Positions 25,287 through 36,781 of a stretch of DNA of 46,423 bases are shown here, in pieces. Each line of letters starts with the position of its first letter. Position 1 is the first letter of the stretch. Both the position numbers and the translations under genes were made by a program. The stretch comes from Rhynchonema sp. JSB1_4. Taxonomy: Eukaryota > Nematoda > Chromadorea > Monhysterida > Xyalidae. The notes below the pieces were generated by a model. It had not been told where the DNA came from. It saw only the letters and a list, made by a program, of their open reading frames with translations, and made no database searches. The DNA lies in assembly GCA_030248065.1 (NCBI GenBank), contig JASAMV010008372.1, positions 1 to 46,423 of the forward strand, written 5' to 3'.

Positions 25287-26120
25287 AGTTGAAGTATAGA
25301 TGGTTGTTTATCTTCGGTATCAGGTATGGAATGAATGAAATACAAGAAAGGAATGCTATGTATAGGATTCCCCTCCTCCCCCAGGGAGCCTAGGACAAAG
25401 TGGTTTTGGGGTGAAAATGCGGGTTCAAATCACCTTTTATGGGCACTGTATTACGCGCTTGTACAGATCAGTATTAATTCAACTGTTTTAAAATGTCGTA
25501 CATCCTTTTTTCATCGTGTGGCTTGCATTATCACATTACCATCTACACTTAAAAATTCTTCTCTCACTGTCCTTCCAACATCACGCTCGAGCTGCAGATC
25601 TTTCCGCTAGTCGTCTCCACCCAGTCTTCATCTTCTCAGCACATTATCAACGTTACCCCAATCAACGCGACATCGGCTCGCTTCTTCAAAGTTTAGTCCA
25701 CGCTCGATCGGCCGAAATTTTCTTCATCGAAATTTATTCCACGCGCCACGGTCCGAAGTTTTCTTCATCCAAGTTTATTCCACGACACTTGCGGTCCGAA
25801 ATTGTCTTCACGAGCGGCGAAACATCAGCGACTCACGCAAACTCCATCCATTCCAAATGGGCTTCACGCCCAATACGGCAAAGTCAGCGAAGGTCAAAGG
25901 GAATAATTTAATGTCCAGGCAGCTTGGCCATAATTGGACTAAAATATCAGCAGAGGCCACGACGTAGGGTTACGGTAATTTTTTGGGCACTGCGCGAGGA
26001 TATAGGGGACACGATACCCCGCAGAAGTCCGCCAGTTGAAGTATAGATGGTTGTTTATCTTCGGTATAAGGTATGGAATGAATGAAATACAAGAAAGGAA
26101 TGCTATTTATAGGATTCCCC
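25287..26120. repeat. 87-bp direct repeats flanking 660 bp (TRIM-like arrangement)
   Basis: The segments 25287-25373 and 26034-26120 are direct copies differing at about two positions. Both start AGTTGAAGTATAGATGG and end with GGATTCCCC. The DNA between them includes three to four imperfect repeats of about 41 bp around TTTTCTTCATC-AA-TTTATTCCACG (25670-25830). A miniature LTR-type element is possible, but I see no TG...CA ends, primer-binding site or target duplication, so a local duplication is equally likely. Confidence 0.6.
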
Positions 26121-28176
26121 ACTTTAGCTACTGTACACATGCGTGCAAGATTTGAGACACTTTCATTGCTCAACCAACCAAACAGAAAAGCTCCTGAAAA
26201 CTATGTAGTTTGCAGAATTAGCGTTGGCGTTAATTCACGGAAAAGCCTCTGAAAATACCGTGATGTAACTTAAAAGAAAGTAGGGACAGCTAAATATCGA
26301 AAAGCCCCTGAAAGCATCTGTTAGACAGTTTAGATGATGATGACCGCAAAATAAGTTTTGCAGCCAAACACTATGCAGTTATACCTATACTTCAAGCTTC
26401 GAAAACAGCGCGCATCACTCATAAATTTGGGGATATGATTGTGATAATAGTCACTAAAGGATGATGTTTTGTTGTTCTGTGCTCACATACAAACAGAAAA
26501 AACTGATTTGCGAGACTGAGACTCTGTTCTTGGTGAAATCATACACATACAGTAGTTCAGATGACTGCTCGTTCATGAAGCCAAGTTCTCACAAAGTAAA
26601 GGTGAGAAACAGTAAAATGTTGCCGTTACTGGATTCCTGAGAAAATTTGAGTCCGATAAGGGTGGTATCTCCAGGCGAATGTGCAAGACCAGAAGGAATA
26701 TTGTGTGCACCGGTGCACGTGGTGTCCATATTTTTGCTGGTACATGGTGTATGAGCACTAAAGCATTGCCTCGTGGTCACGAACCCACTAAATAATATAC
26801 ATGTATGTATACATTGTTTAATAGGCGAGGACTAGATGAGTTAATTTAGCAATAGCACGCTTTTATCACATAAGCAAGCAACGAATTACAAGCGACCGCG
26901 CAACCGCCAGCAATGGGCATGATAACAACACAGAAATCAAACTGATGTTGTGCAATGTATGTGCAATGACTGCTTGCGCTTGGTAATGTGGTTTGTTCAG
27001 AAACATTCGCCAGCTACGGCACGCTTCAAAATGAATAACAATTTTTCACATCTTCACCAAAAAAGAGAGTGTAATATGCTTTCTGTCAATGTCGATCGAC
27101 ATCCTACGACTGTTAATACGAAATCCAGTTTGTCAGAAACAGAAAGCAGGTGCGCTGTGCAGTAAAATGCTCAATGGCCCTGGTTTCAGACAAAATTTGT
27201 GTCTGGGAAGACTACTTTTAGGTCACCTTATAGGAACAAACGAGCGTGCCAGATCCAGAAGTAAAGATTCTTTGGTTGTGTTATGTGGTATAGCGGTATG
27301 GTATGGTACCACCAACTCAGAGCGCAGGAACAACTGCACATCAGCACATGAACATGCGCGATGTGTTCATGATCTTCAAAGTTCTTTTGGGTCTGAAAGC
27401 GTGGCTGTTGGCCTTTCTCAGCTCTATTTATTCAATATATTTATGCCAGGTTGCAAACCTTCTGAAAATACCGCTAGAATTCATCAGTACATCAGTGATA
27501 TTCGTTAATATTATAAGCATATAATTTACTTGTGTGCAGACACAAGGAACAAGTCATCACACAAGCAAACTTGTCCATCCCATGACGTCCACAACTCATT
27601 ATGCACCCAAAACCGGATAAAAAATTAGAACCGGTTCTAAATGGCCTTTTCCGGTTTCCGGTCGCCGGAAAACGGATTTGAATTAGGGCGAAAACCGGAA
27701 ACCGGAAACCGGATGATTGTGAAAGCAACTTCCGGAAACCGGAAACCGGAAAAAACATTTAGGGAAACCGGATTTGAAGCCAATTCCGGAAACCGGAAAC
27801 CGGATTCCGGAAACCGGATGATTGTGAAAGCGGCCTAGCAGATGATTGCGAGCACAATCAGACCGTTGGCGATTATCAGGTACACACCTAAAAAGCGTAT
27901 ATCTCTATTCTCCACATGTATTTCGTTTATTATTTGATCCACAGTTTTTCAACCGTTGTATCAAATGACCTTTGTGACAGAGTGCAAACGATGGTTCAAA
28001 CGCGATACTCACCTTGCAGAAAGTAGAACGCATACGTGACCAGCTGTCTCGTGTACAATCCGTCCGTTTCTTCTGTTGACACATTCATATTCCAATTGGC
28101 CTACAAGTCCGACTCCAACGGTAGGTCGTTCCTAATCTTAACTTGCAATCCAGGTCACTTTCATGATCTGACGCTA

Positions 28177-28184
28177 TATTTATA
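28177..28184 (-). promoter_or_regulatory. candidate TATA box of the GPCR gene
   Basis: The minus strand reads TATAAATA about 90 nt upstream of the proposed ATG at 28088. This is consistent with a core promoter and a 5' UTR of about 60 nt. It is a sequence match only. Confidence 0.45.
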
Positions 28185-28593
28185 GTCTTTCCCTGAACAC
28201 TTGTTGGAATTAGTCAGGACAGATGACTGTGAGATTAATTAAGTGAAGGCTAGTTGAAGGCACAGCAGTGCGCACACAGCATTCTAGGCAGAACCCTTTT
28301 TTGTCAGAACTTCGTTAAGCCAACCTAATGATAACAACCAATCAGTGAAGCCCACAAAAACTCAATAACCGCTGGTTACGACCATAACACAATCATGCAC
28401 ATCTAATGCCATATTTAGTGCAAAAGTGCAATAATCAAGTAATTTGGAGAAATGTCATTTGGGCAGTGCTAAGATTAAGGATTCCGGCTCCGAAACACCT
28501 TTAGCGCAGTGCAAGCTGCTATAACAGGTACTGGGTTGTATTGACGGCCACAAGCGCCCAAACTGCGAGGCAGCGCGGATACGTAGTCATAGC

Positions 28594-28735
28594 CAGTGTT
28601 CGAACGGGATCCCGATCCCGGGATCCCGGGCCCTTTTTTTAATCCCGATCCCGATCCTGTCATCTTGAAAAAGTCAATCCCGATACCGATCCCGATCCCG
28701 CCCAAAAAAGTACCGGGATCAGGATTATGTTTTGA
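28594..28735. repeat. CCCGAT/GGGATC hexamer-rich repeat, probable MITE terminus
   Basis: CAGTGTTCGAACGGGATCCC is followed by palindromic GGGATCCCGATCCC repeats. Further CCGATC repeats follow after a short spacer (28675-28705). A CAGTG tip with short-repeat subtermini resembles the other hAT-like elements here, but I cannot find a matching opposite end, so the boundary on the right is uncertain. Confidence 0.5.
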
Positions 28736-29290
28736 GAACAGAAAGTAAAAAGTTATGCAAGTCATCATTTTCTTAACCAGCCCCCCCTCCCTTCCGCCTT
28801 TGCCCCCATAAGAACTTCGACTGCCCCGGTTTTACCGTAAGAGGTGTGGTAAATGCTGCCCATACCGGTTGCCTCTTGCTGTTTTTCGGCATTCCCATGG
28901 GTGATGAAACCGCAAGCACCACTCAATCATGCGAACAACGTGCGATGCGAACTATGACGCATGAAGTTGAACAAAGCTGCATCGAAGTCGAAGGGACTCG
29001 AGGTTTTGAGGACCAAAAATGTGATGCCACTGGTAGCTTGCAACAAATGATTTTGAAAAAAATCGGGGCATGCGCGGTAGCGCATGTCCCATATGGTTGT
29101 CCGGAGTTAGTGCCGGCAGAAAAAAATTTCACTGGCCAGTAATTCCACAACAAAGCACCGATGGTTTCAATATTTAAGCACAAGGTGCCTTGGGCCACCC
29201 TACATCTGCATTCAAAATTTGACGTTGATCGGTACCGGCGTCGTGGAGTTACGGTACCCAACGCCTCTCAAAAAGTGCAAAAACGTTCTT
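28736..29290. other. no recognised gene
   Basis: A 98-codon plus-strand frame (28846-29142) and a 112-codon minus-strand frame overlap here. Neither shows a recognisable domain or clear splice context. I see nothing else before the microsatellite at about 29290. Confidence 0.35.
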
Positions 29291-29330
29291 CTTCTTCTTT
29301 CTTTCTTTCTTTCTTTCTTTTTTTTTCCGG
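29288..29330. repeat. TTC/TTTC pyrimidine microsatellite
   Basis: A run of CTT then CTTT units ending in T8 directly precedes the 156-bp satellite. Confidence 0.85.
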
Positions 29331-29379
29331 CAAAATGTTCGTTCAAAACTCAGTGATACGTCGGACGAGAAATCTGCCG

Positions 29380-30480
29380 CAGTACCGGGGGTTTTTAAGG
29401 TCGAGAAACTCGGTGGTGACATTGGTTTTTGGATCCAGTGCTTTTCGGAGCTAGAACCGGAACTGGAACCGGAACTCAGTACTTATCCATGCAAATAAGT
29501 CACACAATAATGGTCTGATCGTAAAGACAGTGGGTGCGGAACATAGGTTTTCGGGGACGAGAAATCTGATGGTGGCATTGGTTTTTGAATCCGGAGCTCT
29601 CCGGAGCCAGAACCTGAACCGGAACCGGAACTCAGTACTTATCCATGCAAATAAGTCACACAATAATGGTCTGATCGTAAAGACAGTGGGTGCGGAACAT
29701 AGATTTTCGGGGACGAGAAATCTAATGGTGACATTGGTTTTTGAATCCGGAGCTCTTCGGAGCCAGAACCGGAACAGGAACCGGAACTCAGTATTTATCA
29801 AGCAAATAAGTCGCACAATACTGGTTTGATCATAAAGACAGTGCGTGCGGTATATAGGTTTTCGGGGTCGAAAAATCTAATGGTGACATTGGCTTTTCAA
29901 TCCGAAGCTCTTCGGAGCCAGAAGCGGAACTGGAACCGGAACTCAATATTTAGCCATGCAATAATCGCACAATATGGTCTGATCATAAAGGCACCTATAT
30001 ATTTTCGTCAAAAATAAACATGCTTTAATCCGGACCCCTTGAAACCAAAACCGAACAACCAACCAGTATTTAGCCATGCAAGTAAGCCGCACAATACGGG
30101 TCTGATCATAAAGACAGTGCGTGCGGTATATAGGTTTTCGGGGTCGAGAAATCTAATGGTGACATTGGCTTTTCAATCCGAAGCTCTTCGGAGCCAGAAC
30201 CGGAACTGGAACCGGAACTCAGTATTTATCCATGCAAATAAGTCGCACAATACTGGCCTGATCATAACGACAGTGCGTGCGGTATATAGGTTTTCGGGGT
30301 CGAGAGACCCAACGGTGGCATTGGTTTTTAAATCTGGAACTTTTCGGAGCCAGAACCGGAACTAGAACCGGAACTCAGTATTGATCAATGCGAATAAATA
30401 GTGTAATAGTGATCTGATCTGCAGTAATGTGTCAGCTGTTTATGTTTCTGGGGTCGGGGAACCGATGGTGACATCGCTTT
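29380..30480. repeat. 156-bp tandem satellite, about seven units
   Basis: The marker GGAACTCAGTAYTTATC recurs at 29471, 29627, 29783, 29938 (variant), 30214 and 30370, with spacings of 156, 156, 155, 276 and 156. The 276 interval contains a shortened, diverged unit. Each unit includes AACATAGGTTTTCGGGG, AATCTRATGGTGRCATTGG and GCTCTTCGGAGCCAGAACC. Since 156 is 52 codons, open frames run across units on both strands, broken by one-base changes. This is best read as non-coding satellite DNA. Confidence 0.88.
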
Positions 30481-30654
30481 TTTTAGCTCTGACTTGATTG
30501 AGGTGTGAAACAGTAACATGAATACAGTAAAACCACCACAAGGTGAACCTCTACATAGTGAATTCCTTTGTATAGTGAACGAATTATCAGTGTGATCATA
30601 TGTATTTTCCGTCCACCGAATGAGAAGATGCGCTTACTCGATATAAAACAAAAA

Positions 30655-31299
30655 TACAAGAAGAAAAATGCCTGCTGTCGCGCGGCAAGAATCAGGATAT
30701 GGTTCTCGGTATCATGCTGGTCGCATATAAAACACCTATACAAGATTGTTTACTCCCCAAAGTAAAAAGACATCAGTGGTTACGCACAGGAGCAAAAGGC
30801 GACTAAAAACATCACCGAAACAGAAGAAAAGCTTATTTGCCAAAAAATGAGCAGGATTTAGAAAGAGGCGTTGCATTCTTTTAGAAAAGTGAATTAAAAA
30901 GCGATACGCCATCAAGGAACCATATTGCGGCCAACGCATAATCGTTTTACCCACTCTTTATGCCGTTACTAGTACGAATCGAACCTGTGACAGCTTGCCG
31001 TCGTCGCCTCATTGCGCTATTGGCCGCAATATGGTTCCTTGATGGCGTATCGCTTTTTAATTCACTTTTCGAAAAGAATGCAACGCCTCTTTCTAAATCC
31101 TGCTCATTTTTTGGCAAATAAGCTTTTCTTCTGTTTCGGTGATGTTTTTAGTCGCCTTTTGCTCCTGTGCGTAACCACTGATGTCTTTTTACTTTGGGGA
31201 GTAAACAATCTTGTATAGGTGTTTTATATGCGACCAGCATGATACCGAGAACCATATCCTGATTCTTGCCGCGCGACAGCAGGCATTTTTCTTCTTGTA
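30655..31299. repeat. 280-bp-arm inverted repeat (hairpin) with 85-bp spacer
   Basis: Arms 30655-30934 and 31020-31299 are almost perfect inverses. One visible difference is TTTTAGAAAAG against TTTTCGAAAAG. Outer ends are TACAAGAAG and CTTCTTGTA. The spacer holds a tRNA-like segment. There is no coding content. Near-identity implies recent origin or ongoing gene conversion between the arms. Confidence 0.88.
30966..31022 (-). ncRNA. degenerate tRNA-like sequence (possible SINE head) in the hairpin spacer
   Basis: On the minus strand, TAGCGCAATGAGG resembles a pol III A box and AGGTTCGATTC matches a B box/T-loop, followed by a paired-looking CGT. The distance between the boxes (about 21 nt) is too short for a functional tRNA and no anticodon stem is clear. 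I read it as tRNA-derived debris, with low confidence. Confidence 0.3.
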
Positions 31300-31311
31300 T
31301 GCAGGTGCTTA

Positions 31312-31555
31312 TGTAGCAATCTCAAATTCACATTCACAAATTCAATAAACCTACTAAAAAATCCACCATAAAATAAACAACAAAAACTCATACCTCAATC
31401 TCTCTTTTTTTGTTCCCCCCCCCCCATCTTTTTTTATCTTATTATTCTATTTTTTTTAAAATAATATTTATATTATATTTTTACATTAGCACCACCACAT
31501 CCATAAATACAACATTTTTTAAAAAAAACAACACCCCCACTCTTTATTCAAGCTA
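31312..31555. repeat. low-complexity A/T/C tract nearly free of G
   Basis: About 240 bases contain only two or three G residues on the plus strand. The tract includes a C-run of about 13 and long T and A runs. Composition changes sharply at both borders. It could be a simple-sequence region or poor consensus, and there is no coding potential. Confidence 0.6.
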
Positions 31556-34500
31556 GCAGCTGGCATCACATTTATGGTCCCAAAAAGCTAAAAGGCACCC
31601 AGCATCCAAGCCAGAAAATCATGCGACATTCATGCGGCATGGCGCAAATCATGCGACATTCATGCGGCATAGTTCTCATTGTCTCGCATGTTTTTCGCAT
31701 GATTCAGTAGTTAAGGATGTACCATGCCGCATGAATACCGCATAGTTCATGCGAAAAACAGCCAAGAGATGCAATCGGAAAGGTCTCGTTCCAAAATCGA
31801 TGAACTTCGCGTGAAAGCAATTCTTTTGATATCATTTGATTAACACTTTCGGTTTTTCTGCACGCAACACAACAACGAAGAACGCAATGGACAATAGCCG
31901 ACTGATAGGGAAGGAACATGACTTTCGGGCAGGATGGCAAAGAATTTGATTAATCGTGCGTGTTTGTAAAACTATCCTGCCCAACTTACGAAGAGCGTTA
32001 AGTTCTTTCGAGACCATAAGCAATAAAAATTTTGCTGAATTCTAACGTTTGTTTTCCGAAGTAATTTCCCAATATGCATCCAAACCAAACCCTGACCGAT
32101 CCCAACCTCAGAGCCATTAGCAAGGTCAATAAAGATTTTGACTTTCAAAACTCCGCATAGACATGTAACTAGAAGAAGTAACGAAGTGTATAGAAACACG
32201 CGATCTGGGTAATTGTCAAGCTCAGTGATCACAAAGGGAACACAAACAAATGGAGAGTCTGTATCATCGATATCCGTCACAAACACACTGTTTCAATGAA
32301 AGTACAGTATCTGTTCTTTGCTCTCACAAACATGCCGTGCCCATTGGTCCTCGCGAAGCGTGCACTTTTGACAAGCTTCACAGTGGTTGCTCGTTTCGTT
32401 AACTTGACCCGGTTTGTGGCCTTCGATCATACACGTTCTCCTGGTCGGTCGGCAATTTTGCTCGAAGAGCATACTTGAAAATGCGTCTTGCAATATTTGC
32501 GTTTCAAATAAGACTCTCGAGATTTCATGACTTCGCATCACACAAGTTTCACACGATCATCTTTCGCGCATTAGTGCACACGAGCATACAAATCTGACTG
32601 CATAATTTGTTCACATGACGACAGAAAAAGAGGAAAACACGTGGCTTGCGTTATTGCTACAACAATGTGCAAAAACTGTAAAAATTGGCCCCCACAAACT
32701 GGAAAGGTTTGGTCACTGTAAAGATGTGCAATATGATGTGACACCTCAATAAATGCGCGTGTGACTTTCCCGCTTAGGAAAACCACACAACGAAGTCACA
32801 CGTTCCTCTCGTTTGGCAAATTCTTAACATTGATTCTGTGCGCACGCGCAAACAGCACAATTTTTATACAGCCACGCTTTCCACTTGCGCGCACGGCACC
32901 AAGCTTTCCGAGTTACTAAGTTACAGTACTCGACCTTGTTGTTAATGTCCAAGTGACAATGCAACAACCGACGGAAGCACACGCCCACCCACTGAGACGT
33001 GCGTGTTTCTGCTGTTGTTGGTACTGTTGTACGACGTTTCAATTAAAATTTTCAATTTCGTTGCGCGTCTGTCTGTGGTGGACATACGAACTTGGCGGCG
33101 CTTTGTCATCAGGCCAATAACGTCGGGAATCCTTTGCCGCTAACATGTCTATCTCATGTTTCACGAGCTTTCTGTGACGAAGGTCCAAAACGATATTGAC
33201 GGTTTTGCTATATGCCGATTACATGCTGTTACTGGCCAACAATGTTGCTTCTCATGATGGTGTTCCAAAACCGCTGTTCATATAATCAAAGGACCGAAAT
33301 TAACGCTACAGCAGCTGAAAACTCATCAACTTATCACAACAACGCTCTTGGCCGTGGAGCAAACATGGGACAATATTGCATGTCTTTGCTGTCTGAAGTG
33401 ACCTGCATATATTTGGTCTCATTCTCATCTTCCAAATATTTCCACATTACAGAGTCAAGTCTGGCTTACAGGCGTGCATAAACACTAAATTAAGGCGGTG
33501 TCAGCGCCTTCCAGGGTTGCAAAAGAACACAATCGAGGGTCCATGCAATCTGTTTTTGGGTATGTGTACCCCCAAATAAGGCACGGATGTTAATCGAATC
33601 AAGCTGGACACAAATGTGTAAGCGCAAGGTCTTCGAAATAATTTTCACGCCCTCTTGGTTTGTATATGGAACATTCCTTCATGATAACAAGCTAGCTTGC
33701 TGATGTTATATGTGGGAATGTTTATCGCTTTTGGGTTTTGGGCCTGTCATTGGCATGTGACTATGCTTTTGAACAGTGAAGGACAAGTTGAAATCCCCCC
33801 TTCTATGCCGTTTGGATTGTACATGGGATGAACGTCCAGTGCTTATTAGTTCCGTTCGCTGTTCGATAGTTTCTCTCCATTTTGTCATGGTGCATTCCAG
33901 TTCTAAAATGAAACTCCATTCGATTGAACTTGAGTTCAAGGGTTACATAACCCTGTTCCCTTTCAGCGAAATGTTTGATATTCAGAACACTATGGTTGAG
34001 TACTTGTACTACCTACATGTACATAGCCTCAAGGCCTGCAAAGTTGTGACCCTTGCTAATGAACCCCTCTTTCCTGACGATTCTTAAAACTTGTAAAATG
34101 ATGACTACTCGGATAAAATGCATCAAAACTACTGTAAAGATTTCTTTCAATTGTGTAAAATTGTACCATCTTGAACTTTGTGACTTTGAGTCGAACGTTT
34201 TGCTATCATATCGGTAGCAATTTTCGATGATTTATTTCAAAAAAGTCCGTTTCCCTTTGTGCCCCCTGCGGGTCGCAAAAGTTTTTGCGCGCGGAAAACC
34301 ATCAATCAAACAGTTTTTATGTCTGCGTTTACCAGTACATTGCAGGTTTGTACCAAAAGGGACTGAACATTATAAAAGGAGATATTATCGATATCAAAAT
34401 ACAAACGATGCACACGCGTCAAATTTGATGTTGTGTTAGCGTAGCACTTCTGAGCAGGTTTATCAAACTTCAGTTCCCGGGCTTCCGAACTTTAGGCCAA

Positions 34501-36781
34501 TGCAACCCATGTTTGGAAGCACCGGGCAATCAAATAGATTTCAACGATCTGTAATCTGCGCAACATCTAATAATGAAATGACAAAGTTCTGAAGCCATTA
34601 GTCATCCAAATTTATAACAAGGTGTAACGAAACGACACAAGCTGTACATTACTACTGTATCCCATGTACTTGTCGTCAGTATCAGACCACTACATACATA
34701 CTGTACAAGCTCTGTCGGTGTTGGGTAGATCACGCGGCGGTTTTTACTGATTTTTATCTAAATTGTCATTTTGTTCACATTTTATCGCACATATTCTCGC
34801 TTTAAACGTTTGATTTGCATTTCATGCGGTTCAAATGACATTGCAATACGCGTGTAAAGTTTTACACTTCAGTGCGTTTTGTAGAGTTCTGGTTTGGATC
34901 GACATTGCGAAAATATGTAAATTATAGGCTTGTGCCGTCGTTCGATTAAAACGTGAAACCCTCGCGCATTTTTCTGCATATTTTCATCCGTTCGCTCCTT
35001 CCGCATCTTTGAAACTGCCGACACTTTGCTGATATTTTTACTTCTCCCACTTCTAGCCAAAAGTATAGTTCGCACATTATCAAGAGATGTGCATGCGTGC
35101 GCAAACGTGCGAAGCAATTCTTGACCAATCTTTGTTTTTTTCTTCAAAAAAGGCGCGCATTCACATTTCAACTGTTGCTTTCTATATGCACGCATTTTTG
35201 GTGTCGTGTTTTCTATTATTTACAGTTTTTCCCCGTTTCAGGAATGCAGAGTGCGCAGTTTGCGTTCTAGGTTACAGCGTACAGATGCTTATCACATCAC
35301 AAACACAAAACACTAGCGCGTGTGCATAACCCGGTAGCTAATTTATGTGTGTTATTTTCAGGACAAAATATAACCAGAAACCCTTTTCCATAAAAATATA
35401 TATATATTAGCTACAGTGCACTTGTTCAGTTTCTGGCGTTTGCACTTGGACTTGACAGGCAAAAACATGTGTTGTATTTTTGTACCTTTGCGCCTGACGG
35501 TCGAGGTGTCATGTTTGCCCGGTTTTGTCCTGTCGGGTACCGCGTTGGGAAATCAGTTTTGGATTGTTTGAAACTTTGACACTGAACCTGAAAGATGTTA
35601 GGCTTGTTACCATGCACACATAACAACGATGCACTGGATCAAGAATGCACCGTCAATTGTTTCACATTTATATTCCCCTCAGGTTTCTATACATCACCGT
35701 TATTATTACTCCGCATACACCTTTCCTCTCACTGTACCCGACAATAATCGCATCTAAGGCATGTGATCTCTCACTTGTCACGCCTCAACCTTGAGTTGGA
35801 GTCTGCCTCGGCAGGTGTTTGCATGCGAGCCTCCTCAAAATTTATGTTTTGACAATAAGTTTTCAGTTTTTCAAGAATTCCGCGCCCCTCGAATAACCAT
35901 AACAACCTCCGCCGCAGATATACATACGTTCTTGGCGCGTATACGGTATATCAAAATGAAGAGAAAACACGCGCCGCAAAAATTGCGATATTTTGACTTT
36001 TGAGTAATTCAGTTTCGTAACGTGAGAGCGAGAGACGAGTAACAGGGGAATTAGGGAATTAGAAAAGTGTGTTCTTAATGTGAACCTACCCGAAAATCGG
36101 GCGCCATATTTTTGAAAAACGATGAGCGGGCCAGTCAAAGTCAAAATCATGAATGTTAGTTGGTGTGTGTTTTTCTTTTGAAATCTGATGGCGTTTTTTC
36201 TTTCAAATCTTGCGGCAATGTTCGATTTAACCCCCAGATGTGATTTCTCTTTCTCTGGGACTGATCTGGTGTCCCGCTACGCACCAATGTTGTGCAGTTG
36301 GTTAAAAACTACATATATCAATTTCGGAAGATTTATGTGCTGGAAACTGCGCAACACAACTGCGTGTCGAAAACTGAGTAACGCCATACTCAACCAGTGT
36401 TCTCACACAATGCGTGATGATGCGGTTTTCAAGCGAAAGCGTTTGATTTCTGTGGTGCATCATGTTATTTTACGTTCATTAAGGCGAAAAAATAAAAGCG
36501 ACTAAAGTACGTATACGGCAGAGCATGGCAAAAGTTGACCTTGGCGTGAGACATCAATGATATCAAAAGTGGGTGTGCTGACACACGCATCCAGTGATTT
36601 TGAACGATTATCAAAACTCGATAGCCGATTTGCAATGACACAATAACAAACTGCATCGCTGTTGTTGGCGCTTTTTTGTCACGCTCATCGTTTGTGGTTT
36701 GAATCGAAACAAATTTTTGTGGCAAAGTTAGCGCCGATGCTGCGGTTTTATTTTTATTTTTTTAAATCGAAGTTTCGCTAA
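31556..36781. other. 5.2 kb without recognised genes
   Basis: Frames on either strand reach about 108 codons and carry no domain that I know. At 31617-31755 a cluster of CATGCGGCAT/ATGCCGCATG inverted and direct repeats may be a small foldback remnant. A frame at 33212 begins with a hydrophobic leader (PTMLLLMMVF) and then two N-glycosylation sites, and could be a first exon of a secreted protein, but nothing downstream supports it. Confidence 0.4.

Larger units (their letters stand above)
23670..27835. mobile_element. 4.17-kb foldback TIR element inserted in the GPCR exon (Harbinger-like tips)
   Basis: The left end starts GGCCGCTTTCACAATCATCC and the right end is its inverse. Both tips are followed by arrays of CCGGTTTCCGG repeats, about 180 bp on the left and about 230 bp on the right. 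Removing the element, plus one copy of the GCAG present on both sides (23666-23669, 27838-27841) and two extra bases (TA), restores an uninterrupted GPCR reading frame. Alternatively the duplication is a 3-bp CAG/TAG. The interior holds a nested poly-A/T element, a TTCTA microsatellite, tandem repeats and an 87-bp direct repeat pair, but no transposase that I can recognise. It is therefore probably non-autonomous. The Harbinger suggestion comes from the GGCC... tips and the TAA duplication of its relative at 36782. Confidence 0.88.
22421..28088 (-). pseudogene. rhodopsin-class seven-transmembrane receptor, coding exon interrupted by a 4.17-kb transposon
   Basis: The pieces, in gene order, are exon 1 at 28088-28013, exon 2 at 27887-27838 then 23665-23599 with an element between, and exon 3 at 23259-22421. 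Ignoring the element, the phases match and give about 343 residues, normal for class A. The N terminus has an NVS glycosylation site. TM1 contains LIIANGLIVLAII, TM2 SLAVADAVLG across the last splice, TM3 a preceding Cys and then LERFFAMVWP in place of DRY, and TM7 NPMCNIVLY in place of NPxxY. TM6 lacks CWxP. The transposon lies at the TM1/first-intracellular-loop boundary, and a TAG stop follows the Cys codon at once. As read, this allele makes only TM1 unless the element is spliced out. The ligand is unknown. A peptide or orphan receptor is likely, by family only. Confidence 0.9.

Noticed and set aside
29826..30365. Repeat-containing protein in the 156-bp satellite
   Set aside because: The frames are broken by one-base changes between units and are open on both strands. 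No start or signal supports translation.
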